Assembly (NCBI GenBank): GCA_027324025.1
Contig: DAHVYW010000128.1
Location: 1-51,462, forward strand
DNA from: JAJZQD01 sp021847735
Lineage (GTDB): Bacteria; Bacillota; Thermincolia; Thermincolales; UBA2595
Reading direction: 5' to 3'
Length of the DNA stretch: 51,462 nucleotides
The notes below the pieces were generated by a model that was not told the origin of the DNA, ran no database searches, and saw only the letters and a list, made by a program, of their open reading frames with translations. Each line of letters starts with the position of its first letter. Position 1 is the stretch's first letter. This document shows positions 24,979 to 33,676 of the stretch, piece by piece. Position numbers and translations under genes: made by a program.

Positions 24979-25090
24979 GCCCGTTTGACCGAGACCGGAG
25001 GCGTACCGACTTGTACGTCGAGGACATCGGTGAAACGGGCAAAGGACGGGGCCGTTGACGCTTTAGCGGCTTCCGGATTCCGGCCTAAAT
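24979..25090. other. Structured intergenic element of unknown kind
   Basis: GCCCGTTT (24979-24986) pairs with AAACGGGC (25033-25040), extended by ACCGA with TCGGT (24988-24992 / 25027-25031). Inside are two mutually exclusive hairpins: CGTAC/GTACG (25002-25006 / 25013-25017) and CGAC/GTCG (25007-25010 / 25017-25020). A further stem GCCGTT/AGCGGC (25051-25056 / 25065-25070) and CCGG/CCGG (25073-25083) follow. No open reading frame covers it. It lies between two GGDEF genes. It does not match the GEMM c-di-GMP riboswitch core, and its transcribed strand is unknown. Confidence 0.55.
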
Positions 25091-25098
25091 TTTTTATC

Positions 25099-26019
25099 CT
25101 AAACCCCCTGGGTAATTTTCACGGCATTTCTACCCGAACGCTTCACATTATACATAGCTTTATCCGCCAGCTCAATAAGGGTTTTCGCCGATTCAGCGTG
25201 TTCCGGGCAACAGGCGATACCCACACTGACTGTTACACTGATATATTCTGCCCCATCATCCTCGCTGGTCGGAAATTTTGTTTCCTCCAGGGTCTTCCTT
25301 AAACGCTCAACCAATAGAAATGCTTTTCCGGAATTAGTATCTGAAAGTAACAGCACAAACTCCTCACCGCCCACCCGGGCCACCAAGTCTGTTTTTCTGA
25401 GCCGGTTTTGCAGAAAACGAACAAACTGAACCAGTACATAGTCACCGGCGCTATGGCCGTAATTGTCATTCACCCTCTTAAAGAAGTCAACGTCTAACAG
25501 CGCCAGCGTAAAAGGCCGGCCCGTCCTTTTAACCCGGTGAATCTCCTCCTCCAGGCGTTCGTTAAAATACCTGCGGTTAAAAGCATTGGTCAGTTCGTCC
25601 CGCATGGAAAGTTCGTGAAAGCTGGCCATCCTTTGAATAATAACTTCTACCCTGGCCAGTAGTTCCTGCATGGCGAAGGGCTTTGTAATATAGTCATCCC
25701 CGCCAATCTTCAGACCGGCTATCTTGTCTTCAATATTGGCCCTGGCAGTCAAAAAGATTATGGGAACCTGTTTAAGCCGGCCGTGGGATTTAATCCATTT
25801 GCAAAACTCGTACCCGTCTAAATCTGGCATAATAATGTCCAGAATAATTAAGTCCGGTGTAACTTCATTAAGAAGCATTTTGGCCTCGGCAGAATGCTTG
25901 CACGGAATAACCCCGTACCCGTTATCATAAAGGTAGTCCTGAAGCTGGTTAAGAGTTAGACAGTTATCTTCAATAACCATAATTTTTTTACTGGTGTCAG
26001 AAGGACCAAATGCTGTCAT
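25099..26019 (-). CDS. Response regulator with GGDEF output (PleD-like)
   Basis: This protein of about 306 residues has a receiver domain (IEDN acidic pocket, phospho-acceptor in LIILDIIMPDLDG, LTA and a conserved Lys in ITKPF) followed by GGDEF. The active site is GGEEF, with an RxxD inhibitory site (RKTD) five residues earlier. Phosphorylation should raise c-di-GMP synthesis in the cytoplasm. The ATG at 26019 lies 8 bases after GGGGG; the GTG six bases earlier is too close to it. No partner histidine kinase is in the window. Confidence 0.92.
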   Translation of the reverse strand: MTAFGPSDTSKKIMVIEDNCLTLNQLQDYLYDNGYGVIPCKHSAEAKMLLNEVTPDLIILDIIMPDLDGYEFCKWIKSHGRLKQVPIIFLTARANIEDKIAGLKIGGDDYITKPFAMQELLARVEVIIQRMASFHELSMRDELTNAFNRRYFNERLEEEIHRVKRTGRPFTLALLDVDFFKRVNDNYGHSAGDYVLVQFVRFLQNRLRKTDLVARVGGEEFVLLLSDTNSGKAFLLVERLRKTLEETKFPTSEDDGAEYISVTVSVGIACCPEHAESAKTLIELADKAMYNVKRSGRNAVKITQGV

Positions 26020-26121
26020 TAGCACAACCCCCAGCTAAATCCAAATTATCTTACTATTTCGCCGGTAATCTTCCTTTTCCTGCTAAACAATGGAAATTGT
26101 TATGAGTTTCCACTTGAAAGC

Positions 26122-26150
26122 AAAAAAACAGGCCGCACAAAATCAGCCTG
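26122..26150 (-). terminator. Intrinsic terminator after yedF
   Basis: CAGGC (26150-26146 on -) pairs with GCCTG (26133-26129), followed by TTTTTTT. It lies 23 bases after the yedF stop. Confidence 0.7.
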
Positions 26151-26172
26151 CCTAAATCCCAAAGGGCCGTTT

Positions 26173-26757
26173 TTACAATGAAATAACCTTATTCGCATTA
26201 CTCATTGTCTCTAGGATAGTATACATGTTAGTCATCTGGCCCACACATAGTTTGGCCTTGATTTTGAAGTAGTCAAGGCAGGTTCCGCATGACAGTATTT
26301 CCACACCCCGCTTCTCCAGGTTCATTAGATGCTCCAGGACCGGTGAATTCTCACATGTCAGGTAAACACCGCTGTTAACAAACAACATGCTTTGGGGAAG
26401 GCCATCACTTTCGACAAGGGCAAACATAAAACTTTTCATCAAAATTTCCCCTAATTCTTTGCTGCCATGCCCCATTTCCGATGAGGAAACAAAAATTGCA
26501 GTATTCCCGGTCTCGTGCTCTTCCGTATGTAAAGATGTCTCCTTTTTAGTGATCTGAATGTAATATTCGTTCCCTTTTTGCTGCACATCTGCCTCGCAGC
26601 CCAAACCCCTGGCCAACGTCAACAGGTTGTCCTTTGCCGCATCGTTGTCGACAATTGTTGTCACCGACCCTTTGGTAATTGCCTCCAGCACTTTTTTGGT
26701 ATTGACCACCGGTATTGGGCAGGACAAGCCCCTGGCATCAATGATTTGAGATTCCAT
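26173..26757 (-). CDS. yedF: YedF-family selenium-metabolism protein (TusA-DsrE fusion)
   Basis: This 194-residue protein has a TusA-like domain (DARGLSCPIPVVNTKK, with the sulfur-carrying Cys in SCPIP) to about residue 75 and a DsrE-like domain with ILSCGTCLDYF. The fusion is the form annotated as the selenium-metabolism YedF protein. It follows selB after 12 bases, which supports the link to selenocysteine use. The ATG at 26757 was chosen because AGGAG lies 8 bases upstream; GTG 26763 is too close to it. The exact chemistry is not settled for this family. Confidence 0.9.
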   Translation of the reverse strand: MESQIIDARGLSCPIPVVNTKKVLEAITKGSVTTIVDNDAAKDNLLTLARGLGCEADVQQKGNEYYIQITKKETSLHTEEHETGNTAIFVSSSEMGHGSKELGEILMKSFMFALVESDGLPQSMLFVNSGVYLTCENSPVLEHLMNLEKRGVEILSCGTCLDYFKIKAKLCVGQMTNMYTILETMSNANKVISL

Positions 26758-26769
26758 AAACACCTCTCC

Positions 26770-28677
26770 TTAATATAAGACTCTTTTATCGTCTGTGCGC
26801 CTGGTTACCTTTTCTTTGTCAAAGTAATTCATAATAGGGAGGGCGAATTTCCGGGAAGTCTGCAAAAGGTCCCGGGCCTCCCCGAGGCTTATCTGGCCGT
26901 TCTCCGCCAGAAACCGGACTACGGAATCCCTGGCCTTGTCGAGATTTTTCCGGTGTATCAGTATACTGTCCTCAAGCTTTACCAGAATCTGTCCATTGAT
27001 GAAATAATTAAGAATCTCTTCAGAGTTAGCCTGGTTAAGCTTATATTCCGAGTTTATTTCCTCCCACCCGGGTGTCTGAAGGCCGCTTAAGAGGAAGGTT
27101 TCTTCTATTTTTTGAAACATCTGCCTCTGATTGGGCAAAGGACCGGGTTCAAACCCATATATCGCTATATTTTCTCCCACTACCCTGATAACGCCGTCTG
27201 CCCCGTACATCTCCATCAGGGCATTAAATAATTTATTATTCAGGCCGGGAAAATGCTTGCTTCTGATTTCTTCTTTTGACATACCGGTCCGCAGCGGGAA
27301 TGCCCTGTGATGCTTTTCGAGGGTGCCGCTAAGTTCCACCGATTTCTGGTCATATACGGCATTAAGAATATAATTCGGCTTGCTGTCAACGAACAATTCT
27401 CTGATCAGACCGCCAGATACCAGCTTTCCGACGGTAGTTCTGGTAATCCCTTTATCTAAACTCAGACCGCGCACAATGTCTTCGTAAGTAAAGACCGTTT
27501 GCCGCGAAGTGGCCATTATTTGCTGAACCAGATCTTCGGGATCACCTTTTTCCTTTGTCCTTAGGTTTTCATTTACTGCCTGGTTAAAACGCTTCCTCTT
27601 AGGAGGAAGCGGGTCAATCACCTTTCCCCCGCCGATAGTGCGCATAGGGGAATAAGACCTGATGACCAGCCTATCACCCCTGGCTGCAACTGTTGGCAGT
27701 TCACATTCAAGCTGGGCAAGCCCGGTCTCTCCCGGAGACAGTTCTTCAGTCTCCAAAAGGATGACTCTGGCCAGAATTTCCGCCGTACCAATGTGAATCC
27801 TTACCCTTGCCCTGTTAACCAGCGGTTTTTCCTCGGTTGACAGTAGTTTGAGGCGAATGTCCAGGCGGTGTGTCGGTTTAAGCAGGCCAGGCGTCGCTAA
27901 AACACTGCCCCTCGCAATTTCCTCACACTCAATACCGGCAAGGTTTACCGCTACTCGCTGCCCGGCTTCCGCGGTCTCTACCTTCTGGCTGTGGACCTGC
28001 AATCCTCTGACACGAGCCTCAAATTCCTCGGGCATGATTTCAACCGTATCCCCGACACGCAGCCTTCCTTCCACTAAAGTCCCGGTCACCACAGTTCCGA
28101 AACCCGTTACAGAAAACACCCTGTCCACAGACATCCGGGCCTGACCCGTAACCGGCCGCTCTTGTAAATTGCCGGCTACCCGGTCAATCAACTCGGTAAG
28201 TTCCCTGATGCCCCTGCCTGTTAATGCGGAAACCTCTGCCACCGGAGCATTTTCCAGCACAGTCCCCTGTACCAGTTCCCTGGCTTCCTCCCTGATTAAC
28301 TCAACCCAATCCTCCTCCACCACATCAACCTTGGTAATTACGATGATACCCTCAGGAATCTGGAGGAGGTCAATAATCCCCAAATGCTCCCTGGTTTGTG
28401 GCATAATACCTTCGTCGGCCGCCACAACCAACAGGACCATATCTATGCCACCAACTCCGGCCAGCATGTTTTTGATAAACCTTTCATGACCCGGAACATC
28501 CACTACACCGGCCATCACCCCGCCGGGCAGCCTAAAAGGGGCAAACCCGAGTTCAATAGAGATACCCCTCTCTTTTTCCTCTTTCAGACTGTCGGTGTCC
28601 TTTCCGGTGAGCGCTTTGACTAGCACGGTTTTACCGTGGTCAACGTGACCGGCGGTCCCTATAATGAAATGTTTCAT
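26770..28677 (-). CDS. selB: Selenocysteine-specific elongation factor SelB
   Basis: This 635-residue protein has the GTPase motifs GHVDHGKT, DVPGHERFIKNM and TKVD, EF-Tu-like beta domains, and a C-terminal run of winged helices that bind the SECIS hairpin. The length is typical. It delivers selenocysteyl-tRNA to UGA codons. selA, selD and the tRNA are not in the window, and none of the genes here looks like a selenoprotein. The ATG lies 8 bases after GGAGG, following a TTG that is probably not used. Confidence 0.95.
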   Translation of the reverse strand: MKHFIIGTAGHVDHGKTVLVKALTGKDTDSLKEEKERGISIELGFAPFRLPGGVMAGVVDVPGHERFIKNMLAGVGGIDMVLLVVAADEGIMPQTREHLGIIDLLQIPEGIIVITKVDVVEEDWVELIREEARELVQGTVLENAPVAEVSALTGRGIRELTELIDRVAGNLQERPVTGQARMSVDRVFSVTGFGTVVTGTLVEGRLRVGDTVEIMPEEFEARVRGLQVHSQKVETAEAGQRVAVNLAGIECEEIARGSVLATPGLLKPTHRLDIRLKLLSTEEKPLVNRARVRIHIGTAEILARVILLETEELSPGETGLAQLECELPTVAARGDRLVIRSYSPMRTIGGGKVIDPLPPKRKRFNQAVNENLRTKEKGDPEDLVQQIMATSRQTVFTYEDIVRGLSLDKGITRTTVGKLVSGGLIRELFVDSKPNYILNAVYDQKSVELSGTLEKHHRAFPLRTGMSKEEIRSKHFPGLNNKLFNALMEMYGADGVIRVVGENIAIYGFEPGPLPNQRQMFQKIEETFLLSGLQTPGWEEINSEYKLNQANSEEILNYFINGQILVKLEDSILIHRKNLDKARDSVVRFLAENGQISLGEARDLLQTSRKFALPIMNYFDKEKVTRRTDDKRVLY

Positions 28678-28700
28678 CAAACGGCCTCCGCAAACAGCGT

Positions 28701-29732
28701 CTATTCGTCGTTCTTATTACCACGTTCCACTATATTCCGGTATATATCTTCAAGGCTTTTGTCTTTCGCTTCGGTCTGCGCTTCGGTCTGCGCTTCGGTG
28801 TGTGTTTCGGTCTGCGCTTCGGTCTGCGCTTCGGTGTGTGTTTCGGCCTGCGCTTCGGCCTCCGGATTTACATTCAGAGTCACAGCAACACTCTCTCCCG
28901 CGTCTACCACAGTGCTACCCCGGTCATCTTCCACAGCAATTTCCGAAGACTTCCCTGCAGCATTTCTGTTACTACTCTCTATGAGTTCCACGGCATTTTG
29001 GTTGCCCTCCGGCAGCTTAACCTTTTTGGGTCGGACAAGGTAAGATACCCAGATACTTATTTCGTAAAGCAAGTATATAGCCAGAGCCATCACAGACTGG
29101 CTGAACATATCAGTGGTAGGTGTAGCCACGGCTGCAATCACAAAGGCCGCCAGGAGGACCCACTTCCTCTTGGATGCAAGATACTTAGGGCTCATCAAAC
29201 CTATACGGACAAGGAGCAATATGACTAACGGCAGTTCAAACATAATCCCGAAGGGAATCAAAAACCAGAGGGCAAATGACAGGTATTTACCCAGAGATAA
29301 CATCGGGGTTAACCCCTCACCGCCAAAACTCAAAAGAAACTGCACCCCGTATATAAAAACGGTATAGTACCCAAATACTATCCCACCTATAAACAGTATT
29401 ACGGAAAGCGGTACAAAAATCCTAATATACCGTTTTTCGGTGGCATGCAGGGCAGGCAAAACAAACTTCCATATCTGGTAGGCGATAACAGGCAGTGCTA
29501 AGACCAACCCAGCGAAAAAAGCTATTTTAATTTCCGCTGTCAAGGCCTCAGTTGCGCCAATATACACAAGCTTGTAATGTAAATCGCTAACAGGTTTAAT
29601 CAGTATTCGCATGATGTCTTCCCTGATGAACCAACCGGCAATTGAACCCGGTATGATGGAAATCAGGCTGATTATCAGGACACGGCGCAGAGCTTCCAGG
29701 TGGTCCAGAATTGACATGGGTTTGTCTGCCAT
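28701..29732 (-). CDS. tatC: Sec-independent translocase TatC with long repetitive C-terminal tail
   Basis: This 343-residue protein has the six-helix TatC core in the first 250 residues: the LDHLEALRRVL opening, and the FPFL-type periplasmic turns in degenerate form. It then carries a cytoplasmic tail of about 90 residues, rich in Glu/Thr/Ala/Gln and ending in eight TEAQ or TETH units. Ordinary TatC ends soon after the sixth helix. The ATG at 29732 follows AGAGGTG and lies 5 bases after the tatA stop. It forms the translocon with TatA just upstream and would export the hydrogenase. Confidence 0.93.
   Translation of the reverse strand: MADKPMSILDHLEALRRVLIISLISIIPGSIAGWFIREDIMRILIKPVSDLHYKLVYIGATEALTAEIKIAFFAGLVLALPVIAYQIWKFVLPALHATEKRYIRIFVPLSVILFIGGIVFGYYTVFIYGVQFLLSFGGEGLTPMLSLGKYLSFALWFLIPFGIMFELPLVILLLVRIGLMSPKYLASKRKWVLLAAFVIAAVATPTTDMFSQSVMALAIYLLYEISIWVSYLVRPKKVKLPEGNQNAVELIESSNRNAAGKSSEIAVEDDRGSTVVDAGESVAVTLNVNPEAEAQAETHTEAQTEAQTETHTEAQTEAQTEAKDKSLEDIYRNIVERGNKNDE
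28767..28862. repeat. 12-nt tandem repeat in the tatC 3' end
   Basis: Eight 12-base units fill 28767-28862. Two successive blocks of three units (28767-28802 and 28803-28838) form a near-identical 36-base superunit. Each unit encodes four residues (TEAQ or TETH), so gain or loss of units keeps the frame. Confidence 0.85.
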
Positions 29733-29737
29733 TTGAT

Positions 29738-29956
29738 TCACCTCTGGCCGGATTTATTATTATCTTTTTCGTCACCTTTTGTTTCATCGCTGCCGGAATC
29801 GGATTCAGAACTTTTGGTACCGCTTCTGAAATTTGACAGCATTTCACCGAAGGCTCGCCCGATATCAGGTAATTTTTTAGGGCCGAAAATAATCAGTACA
29901 ATCACCAGTAATACAATTAATTCCATCGGGCCAAGGTTGAAAACTCCAAAATACAT
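29738..29956 (-). CDS. tatA: Sec-independent translocase subunit TatA (copy 2)
   Basis: This 72-residue protein has one N-terminal helix (MELIVLLVIVLIIFGPKKLPDIG with the FGPKKLP hinge), an amphipathic helix, and a Ser/Asp/Lys-rich tail. The ATG at 29956 has AGGAGG 8 bases upstream; a longer frame starting at 29989 has none. It is paired with tatC and distinct from the hydrogenase-linked tatA at 11130. Confidence 0.93.
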   Translation of the reverse strand: MYFGVFNLGPMELIVLLVIVLIIFGPKKLPDIGRAFGEMLSNFRSGTKSSESDSGSDETKGDEKDNNKSGQR

Positions 29957-29992
29957 GTCATATACCTCCTTATAGCTTTTATGGAGCATTCT

Positions 29993-30030
29993 GGCTAATA
30001 ATATTTCATTAGGCTAATAATATTTCATTA
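29993..30030. repeat. 19-bp tandem duplication across the mqnC stop
   Basis: The same 19 bases occur twice in a row (29993-30011 and 30012-30030). The right copy contains the last five codons and stop of mqnC. It looks like a slippage or repair duplication. Confidence 0.85.
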
Positions 30031-31093
30031 TTTCATATTTAGTATTCCGCTGAGCCGGCTTGTAACCTGCGTCGAAGATACTACTAATTATTTCATCTAT
30101 GGGAACCCTGTAACTAACTCCGGCCGCCCTGACTACATTCTCTTCCAGCATTGTGCCGCCGAAGTCGTTGGCACCAAAGCTTAGGGATACCTGGGCCATC
30201 TTTGCCCCCTGGGTCACCCACGAGGCCTGGATGTTAGGTACGTTATCAAGAAGCAATCTGGACACGGCCAGAGTTTTTAGGTAGTCAATACCGGTCGCTG
30301 TTTCCCCGCCGAGGTCAGTATTGGACGGTTGGTAACTCCAGGGAATAAAAGCCCTGAAGCCCCCAGTCCGGTCTTGGGCATCCCTGACCCTAATAAGGTG
30401 CATGACCCTTTCCTCGAGGGTCTCCACACTGCCAAACATCATGGTGGCCGTAGTCTTCATACCCAGTTCGTGGGCGGTGGTCATGACTTCCATCCATTCT
30501 TCCCAGGTAATCTTGTGCGGGCTGATGTACTTCCTGACTCTATTGTCCAGGATTTCCGCACCGCCTCCGGGAATGGAATCCAGACCGGCCGCCTGTAATG
30601 TTTGGATTACTTCGCGCACCGGTAATCCGGAAAGGCGGGAAAAATGCGCAATCTCCGGCGGGGAAAAGGAGTGAACATGAATATCGAAACGCTCTTTGAT
30701 TGCTTTAAGCATGTCCACGTAGAATGAGAGAGGCAGGTTGGGATGAAGTCCCCCCTGCATTAGAATCTGAGTTCCCCCACACTCCTGTGTTTCCCTGATT
30801 TTAGCAAATATCTCCTCATTTTTCAAAACGTAGGCATCCGGGTCGTCTGCCGACCGATAGAAGGCACAGAACCTGCACTTAGTCTGGCAGACATTTGTGT
30901 AATTAATATTACGGTCAATGACAAACGTAACAACTGGTTCAGGATGTATTCGTTTCTTCACGGAGTTTGCCGCTAGACCCATTAAGACTAACTGATCTGA
31001 TTTTAACAAGGCAACCCCGTCTTCAAGGCCAATTCGTTCACCGGCAACAGCCTTCTCCAGGATTTTTAAAACTAAATCAGCCAATTTTTTCAC
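30014..31093 (-). CDS. mqnC: Cyclic dehypoxanthinyl futalosine synthase MqnC
   Basis: This 359-residue radical SAM enzyme of the futalosine menaquinone pathway has the cluster motif CQTKCRFCAFYR near residue 72, SFSPPEI, and the MqnC-type end GAKMAQVSLSFGANDFGGTMLEENV. It converts dehypoxanthine futalosine to its cyclic form in the cytoplasm. It overlaps mqnA by 17 bases. The family also includes MqnE and CofH. The order mqnE-mqnA-mqnC and the FYR after the cluster support MqnC. Confidence 0.93.
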   Translation of the reverse strand: MKKLADLVLKILEKAVAGERIGLEDGVALLKSDQLVLMGLAANSVKKRIHPEPVVTFVIDRNINYTNVCQTKCRFCAFYRSADDPDAYVLKNEEIFAKIRETQECGGTQILMQGGLHPNLPLSFYVDMLKAIKERFDIHVHSFSPPEIAHFSRLSGLPVREVIQTLQAAGLDSIPGGGAEILDNRVRKYISPHKITWEEWMEVMTTAHELGMKTTATMMFGSVETLEERVMHLIRVRDAQDRTGGFRAFIPWSYQPSNTDLGGETATGIDYLKTLAVSRLLLDNVPNIQASWVTQGAKMAQVSLSFGANDFGGTMLEENVVRAAGVSYRVPIDEIISSIFDAGYKPAQRNTKYEIMKYY

Positions 31094-31928
31094 CCCAGAT
31101 ATTTAGCTTAACCCGCTCCTTTATCAACCCGCTTTTATAAGCATAGTCGTAAAAAGTGAGGATGGCTTTCTGTTCTGTTTCACCAAATTCGTACTGGATA
31201 GTTTGAAAATACTCCTCCAAAACCTTTTGGGGTAAAGCCGTTTTGGTTTTAGCTTTTTCAATGAGGGCCGGAATGTTGGCGAAACCGTAATTCTTGGCTT
31301 CAACAAAAGCCTGGCTGATAAACTTGATGTCTTCCGGGTGTTCTTCAACAAACTTCCTGTGGATTACCCAAAGGGCATAAATCATTTTCTGACCCGTAAA
31401 TTCATGCCAGGCCCGGCCCAGGTCCGTTACAAAAAGTGATTTGCGGCCCCAATTAAGGTCCCCTGCCCTGGTTATCAGGGCGTCGTCGCCAATAAGCAGG
31501 GCCGCGTCAGCTTTCTTGAGCATCTGATGTAAGCCGGGTTTTTGCACAGAATATTGAACCTGAATCTGGTAATAATGCTCAAACAATATTTTCAGCAGGG
31601 CAACGGAAGTCGCCGAAGAACTTGGCAGGCAAACCTCAAGTCCGTCAAGCTCGGTTACCGGAACTTTGCTAAAAAGCAGAATACTTTCCACGTTACAGTC
31701 TGCACTGATAGAAAGGTTAGGCAGAATCGTGGCAATATCGCTATGCCGGGCATACTCAATAGATGATATAGGTGTGATATCCAGTTTTCCGTCAATGAAC
31801 ATTTCATTGAGTTTGGTAGGAGGGCCTTTCACCATTTTTGCCTCAAGAGGCACGTGCCCGTTTTCAATGGCATAGTAAACAGGTAAACAGTTGATATAGT
31901 CAACCTGGCCGAGCCGGATTTTTTTCAC
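31077..31928 (-). CDS. mqnA: Chorismate dehydratase MqnA
   Basis: This 283-residue protein has the binding-protein-like fold of MqnA/MqnD: the opening RLGQVDYINCLPVYYAIE, DITPISSIEYARH, and LPSSSATSVALLKILFEHYY. It forms 3-enolpyruvylbenzoate from chorismate, the first step of the futalosine route. The SIEYAR segment is the MqnA form. It is flanked by mqnE (1-base gap) and mqnC (overlap). MqnD, which shares the fold, is not present in the window. Confidence 0.93.
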   Translation of the reverse strand: MKKIRLGQVDYINCLPVYYAIENGHVPLEAKMVKGPPTKLNEMFIDGKLDITPISSIEYARHSDIATILPNLSISADCNVESILLFSKVPVTELDGLEVCLPSSSATSVALLKILFEHYYQIQVQYSVQKPGLHQMLKKADAALLIGDDALITRAGDLNWGRKSLFVTDLGRAWHEFTGQKMIYALWVIHRKFVEEHPEDIKFISQAFVEAKNYGFANIPALIEKAKTKTALPQKVLEEYFQTIQYEFGETEQKAILTFYDYAYKSGLIKERVKLNIWGEKIG

Positions 31929-31929
31929 T

Positions 31930-33033
31930 CTAAAAACCCTCCTCCAGGATATTATAAAGGGTATCCCTTTCCGCCGGGATGCGCCCTGCAGCTTTAACCA
32001 TTCTCACCATCTGCAGTTTTGTCAGCGACTGACCCGTGTCAGCCCCAGCGGCATGGGTTATTTTTTCTTCAACTACGGTACCGTCGATGTCATCGACCCC
32101 AAAGGCCAGTGATACCTGGGCCAGCTTCGGGCCTATCATAATCCAGAAAGCCTTGATGTGGTCAAAGTTGTCAAGCATCAATCTGGCCACAGCCAATACC
32201 TTTAAATCTTCGTATCCGGTACTACGGCTTAATCCCTGGTCCTCCAGCCCGGTATTTTTAGGGTGGAATGCCAGGGGGATGAAAGCAAGGAAACCCCCTG
32301 TCCTGTCCTGTAGTTCCCTTAACCTGATGAAATGGTCAACCCGTTCTTCCACAGTTTCAATATGCCCGTACAACATAGTGGCGTTTGTCCTCATGCCAAG
32401 CCGGTGTGCAGTTTCGTGAACCTCCAGCCACCTGTCGCCGCTGATTTTCTTCTCACAAATCCGGTCTCTTACCCGTTGGGAGAAAACCTCCGCGCCGCCG
32501 CCGGGCAGGGAGTCCAAACCCGCTGCCATGAGCCGCCGCAGTACTTCCTCGAAGGAAATTTCCTCAGTCTGGGCAAAATAATCAATTTCCACAGCGGTAA
32601 AAGCCTGAATCACCACCTTGGGCAAGGCCCGCCGGACTCTCCTGAGCATTTCCTCGAAGTACTCCAGCTTTAGGTCTGGGTTCAGACCTCCGACAATGTG
32701 CACCTCAGAAATCCCTTGGCCCCTGCATTCCAGGGACTTAGCCTCTACCTCTTCTAGGGTCATGGTGTAGGCTTCCGGGTCATCGGCTTTCTTGCCAAAG
32801 GCACATAGCTTGCAGAGATTGGCACAGATATTTGTATGGTTAATGTGCCGGTTAACAATAAAATAGGCATAGTCCCCGTTTTTTCTCCGGCGTATTAAAT
32901 CGGCCATATAGCCAATCGTCAATAATTCGCTGGATTCCATAAGCCTAATACCGTCTTCCCTGCTGAGCCTGTCCCCTTTTTCAACTTTTTCTACTATATC
33001 CAAAAGTTTGCTGTCTGTAAGCAGCTTGTTCAT
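31930..33033 (-). CDS. mqnE: Aminofutalosine synthase MqnE
   Basis: This 367-residue radical SAM protein has the cluster CANLCKLCAFGKK near residue 70, HIVGGLNPDL, GAEVFSQRVRDRIC and the end segment FGVDDIDGTVVEEKITHAAGA. It joins 3-enolpyruvylbenzoate to an adenosyl radical to give aminofutalosine. The ATG at 33033 lies 6 bases after AGGAGG; a longer frame reaching 33105 overlaps the upstream gene and lacks a ribosome site. The next step, loss of ammonia to futalosine and hydrolysis (mqnB or a deaminase), has no gene in the window. Confidence 0.93.
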   Translation of the reverse strand: MNKLLTDSKLLDIVEKVEKGDRLSREDGIRLMESSELLTIGYMADLIRRRKNGDYAYFIVNRHINHTNICANLCKLCAFGKKADDPEAYTMTLEEVEAKSLECRGQGISEVHIVGGLNPDLKLEYFEEMLRRVRRALPKVVIQAFTAVEIDYFAQTEEISFEEVLRRLMAAGLDSLPGGGAEVFSQRVRDRICEKKISGDRWLEVHETAHRLGMRTNATMLYGHIETVEERVDHFIRLRELQDRTGGFLAFIPLAFHPKNTGLEDQGLSRSTGYEDLKVLAVARLMLDNFDHIKAFWIMIGPKLAQVSLAFGVDDIDGTVVEEKITHAAGADTGQSLTKLQMVRMVKAAGRIPAERDTLYNILEEGF

Positions 33034-33055
33034 CCTAATCCTCCTGACTCTTACT

Positions 33056-33661
33056 CTAACCTTCCCACCTCTTAAAAAGGTTATGTTCCACATTAAGTAA
33101 ATCAAACACTTTGCCTACAACAAAATTAGCAAGGTCATCAATTGTTTGCGGTTTCTGGTAAAAAGCCGGGGCAGCCGGGACAATGTGAACCCCTGTCCGG
33201 GCTAAATCCAGCATATTCTTCAGGTGTATCGCATTAAAAGGTGTTTCCCTCGGTACGACAACCAACGGGCGGCGTTCTTTGAGCATCACGTCGGCGGCTC
33301 TTTCCACCAGATTCCCGGACGCCCCGGCAGCAATACCGGACAGGGTGGACATTGTACAGGGAATAACAATCATCCCGTCCGTTTTGTTAGAACCACTGGC
33401 TATACATGCTCCGATATCTCGATAATTGAAATACTTAATCTTTGCCGGTCCACGCCGGTTCAGGCAGGCCAGTACATCCCGCACAAAGTCCGGGTCGTCG
33501 AGGGGCGGTAAGTCCCATAACAATTCCTCCCGGAGCACCCTAAGACCAGGTTCTGTTACGGTGAGCAGTATATCATGATTCAGGTCCAGCAGTGCCAGAA
33601 GCATATTGCGAGCATATATAGCTCCACTTGCTCCTGTAACCGCTACAATAAAAGCAGCCAT
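33056..33661 (-). CDS. ubiX: UbiX-type flavin prenyltransferase
   Basis: This 201-residue protein opens with the flavin-binding VAVTGASGAIYA, followed by GSNKTDGMIVIPCTMSTLSGIAAG and VVPRETPFNAIHLKNM. All are diagnostic of UbiX, which makes prenyl-FMN for UbiD-type decarboxylases. Its place inside the menaquinone cluster suggests it serves the decarboxylase of the futalosine route; that UbiD partner is not in the window. The start was set at ATG 33661, with GGGTGA upstream. Confidence 0.93.
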   Translation of the reverse strand: MAAFIVAVTGASGAIYARNMLLALLDLNHDILLTVTEPGLRVLREELLWDLPPLDDPDFVRDVLACLNRRGPAKIKYFNYRDIGACIASGSNKTDGMIVIPCTMSTLSGIAAGASGNLVERAADVMLKERRPLVVVPRETPFNAIHLKNMLDLARTGVHIVPAAPAFYQKPQTIDDLANFVVGKVFDLLNVEHNLFKRWEG

Positions 33662-33676
33662 TCTCACATCACCCGC

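Noticed and set aside
24979..25090. c-di-GMP (GEMM) riboswitch next to GGDEF genes
   Set aside because: GGCCTAAA is present on the + strand but the aptamer core and tetraloop/receptor arrangement are not; genes lie on the other strand.
28767..28862. CRISPR-like regular repeats
   Set aside because: Units are 12 bases, contiguous without spacers and in frame with tatC.
28664..28984. Cys/Ser/Arg-rich + strand frames across the tatC tail
   Set aside because: They are the antisense of the 12-nt repeats in tatC.
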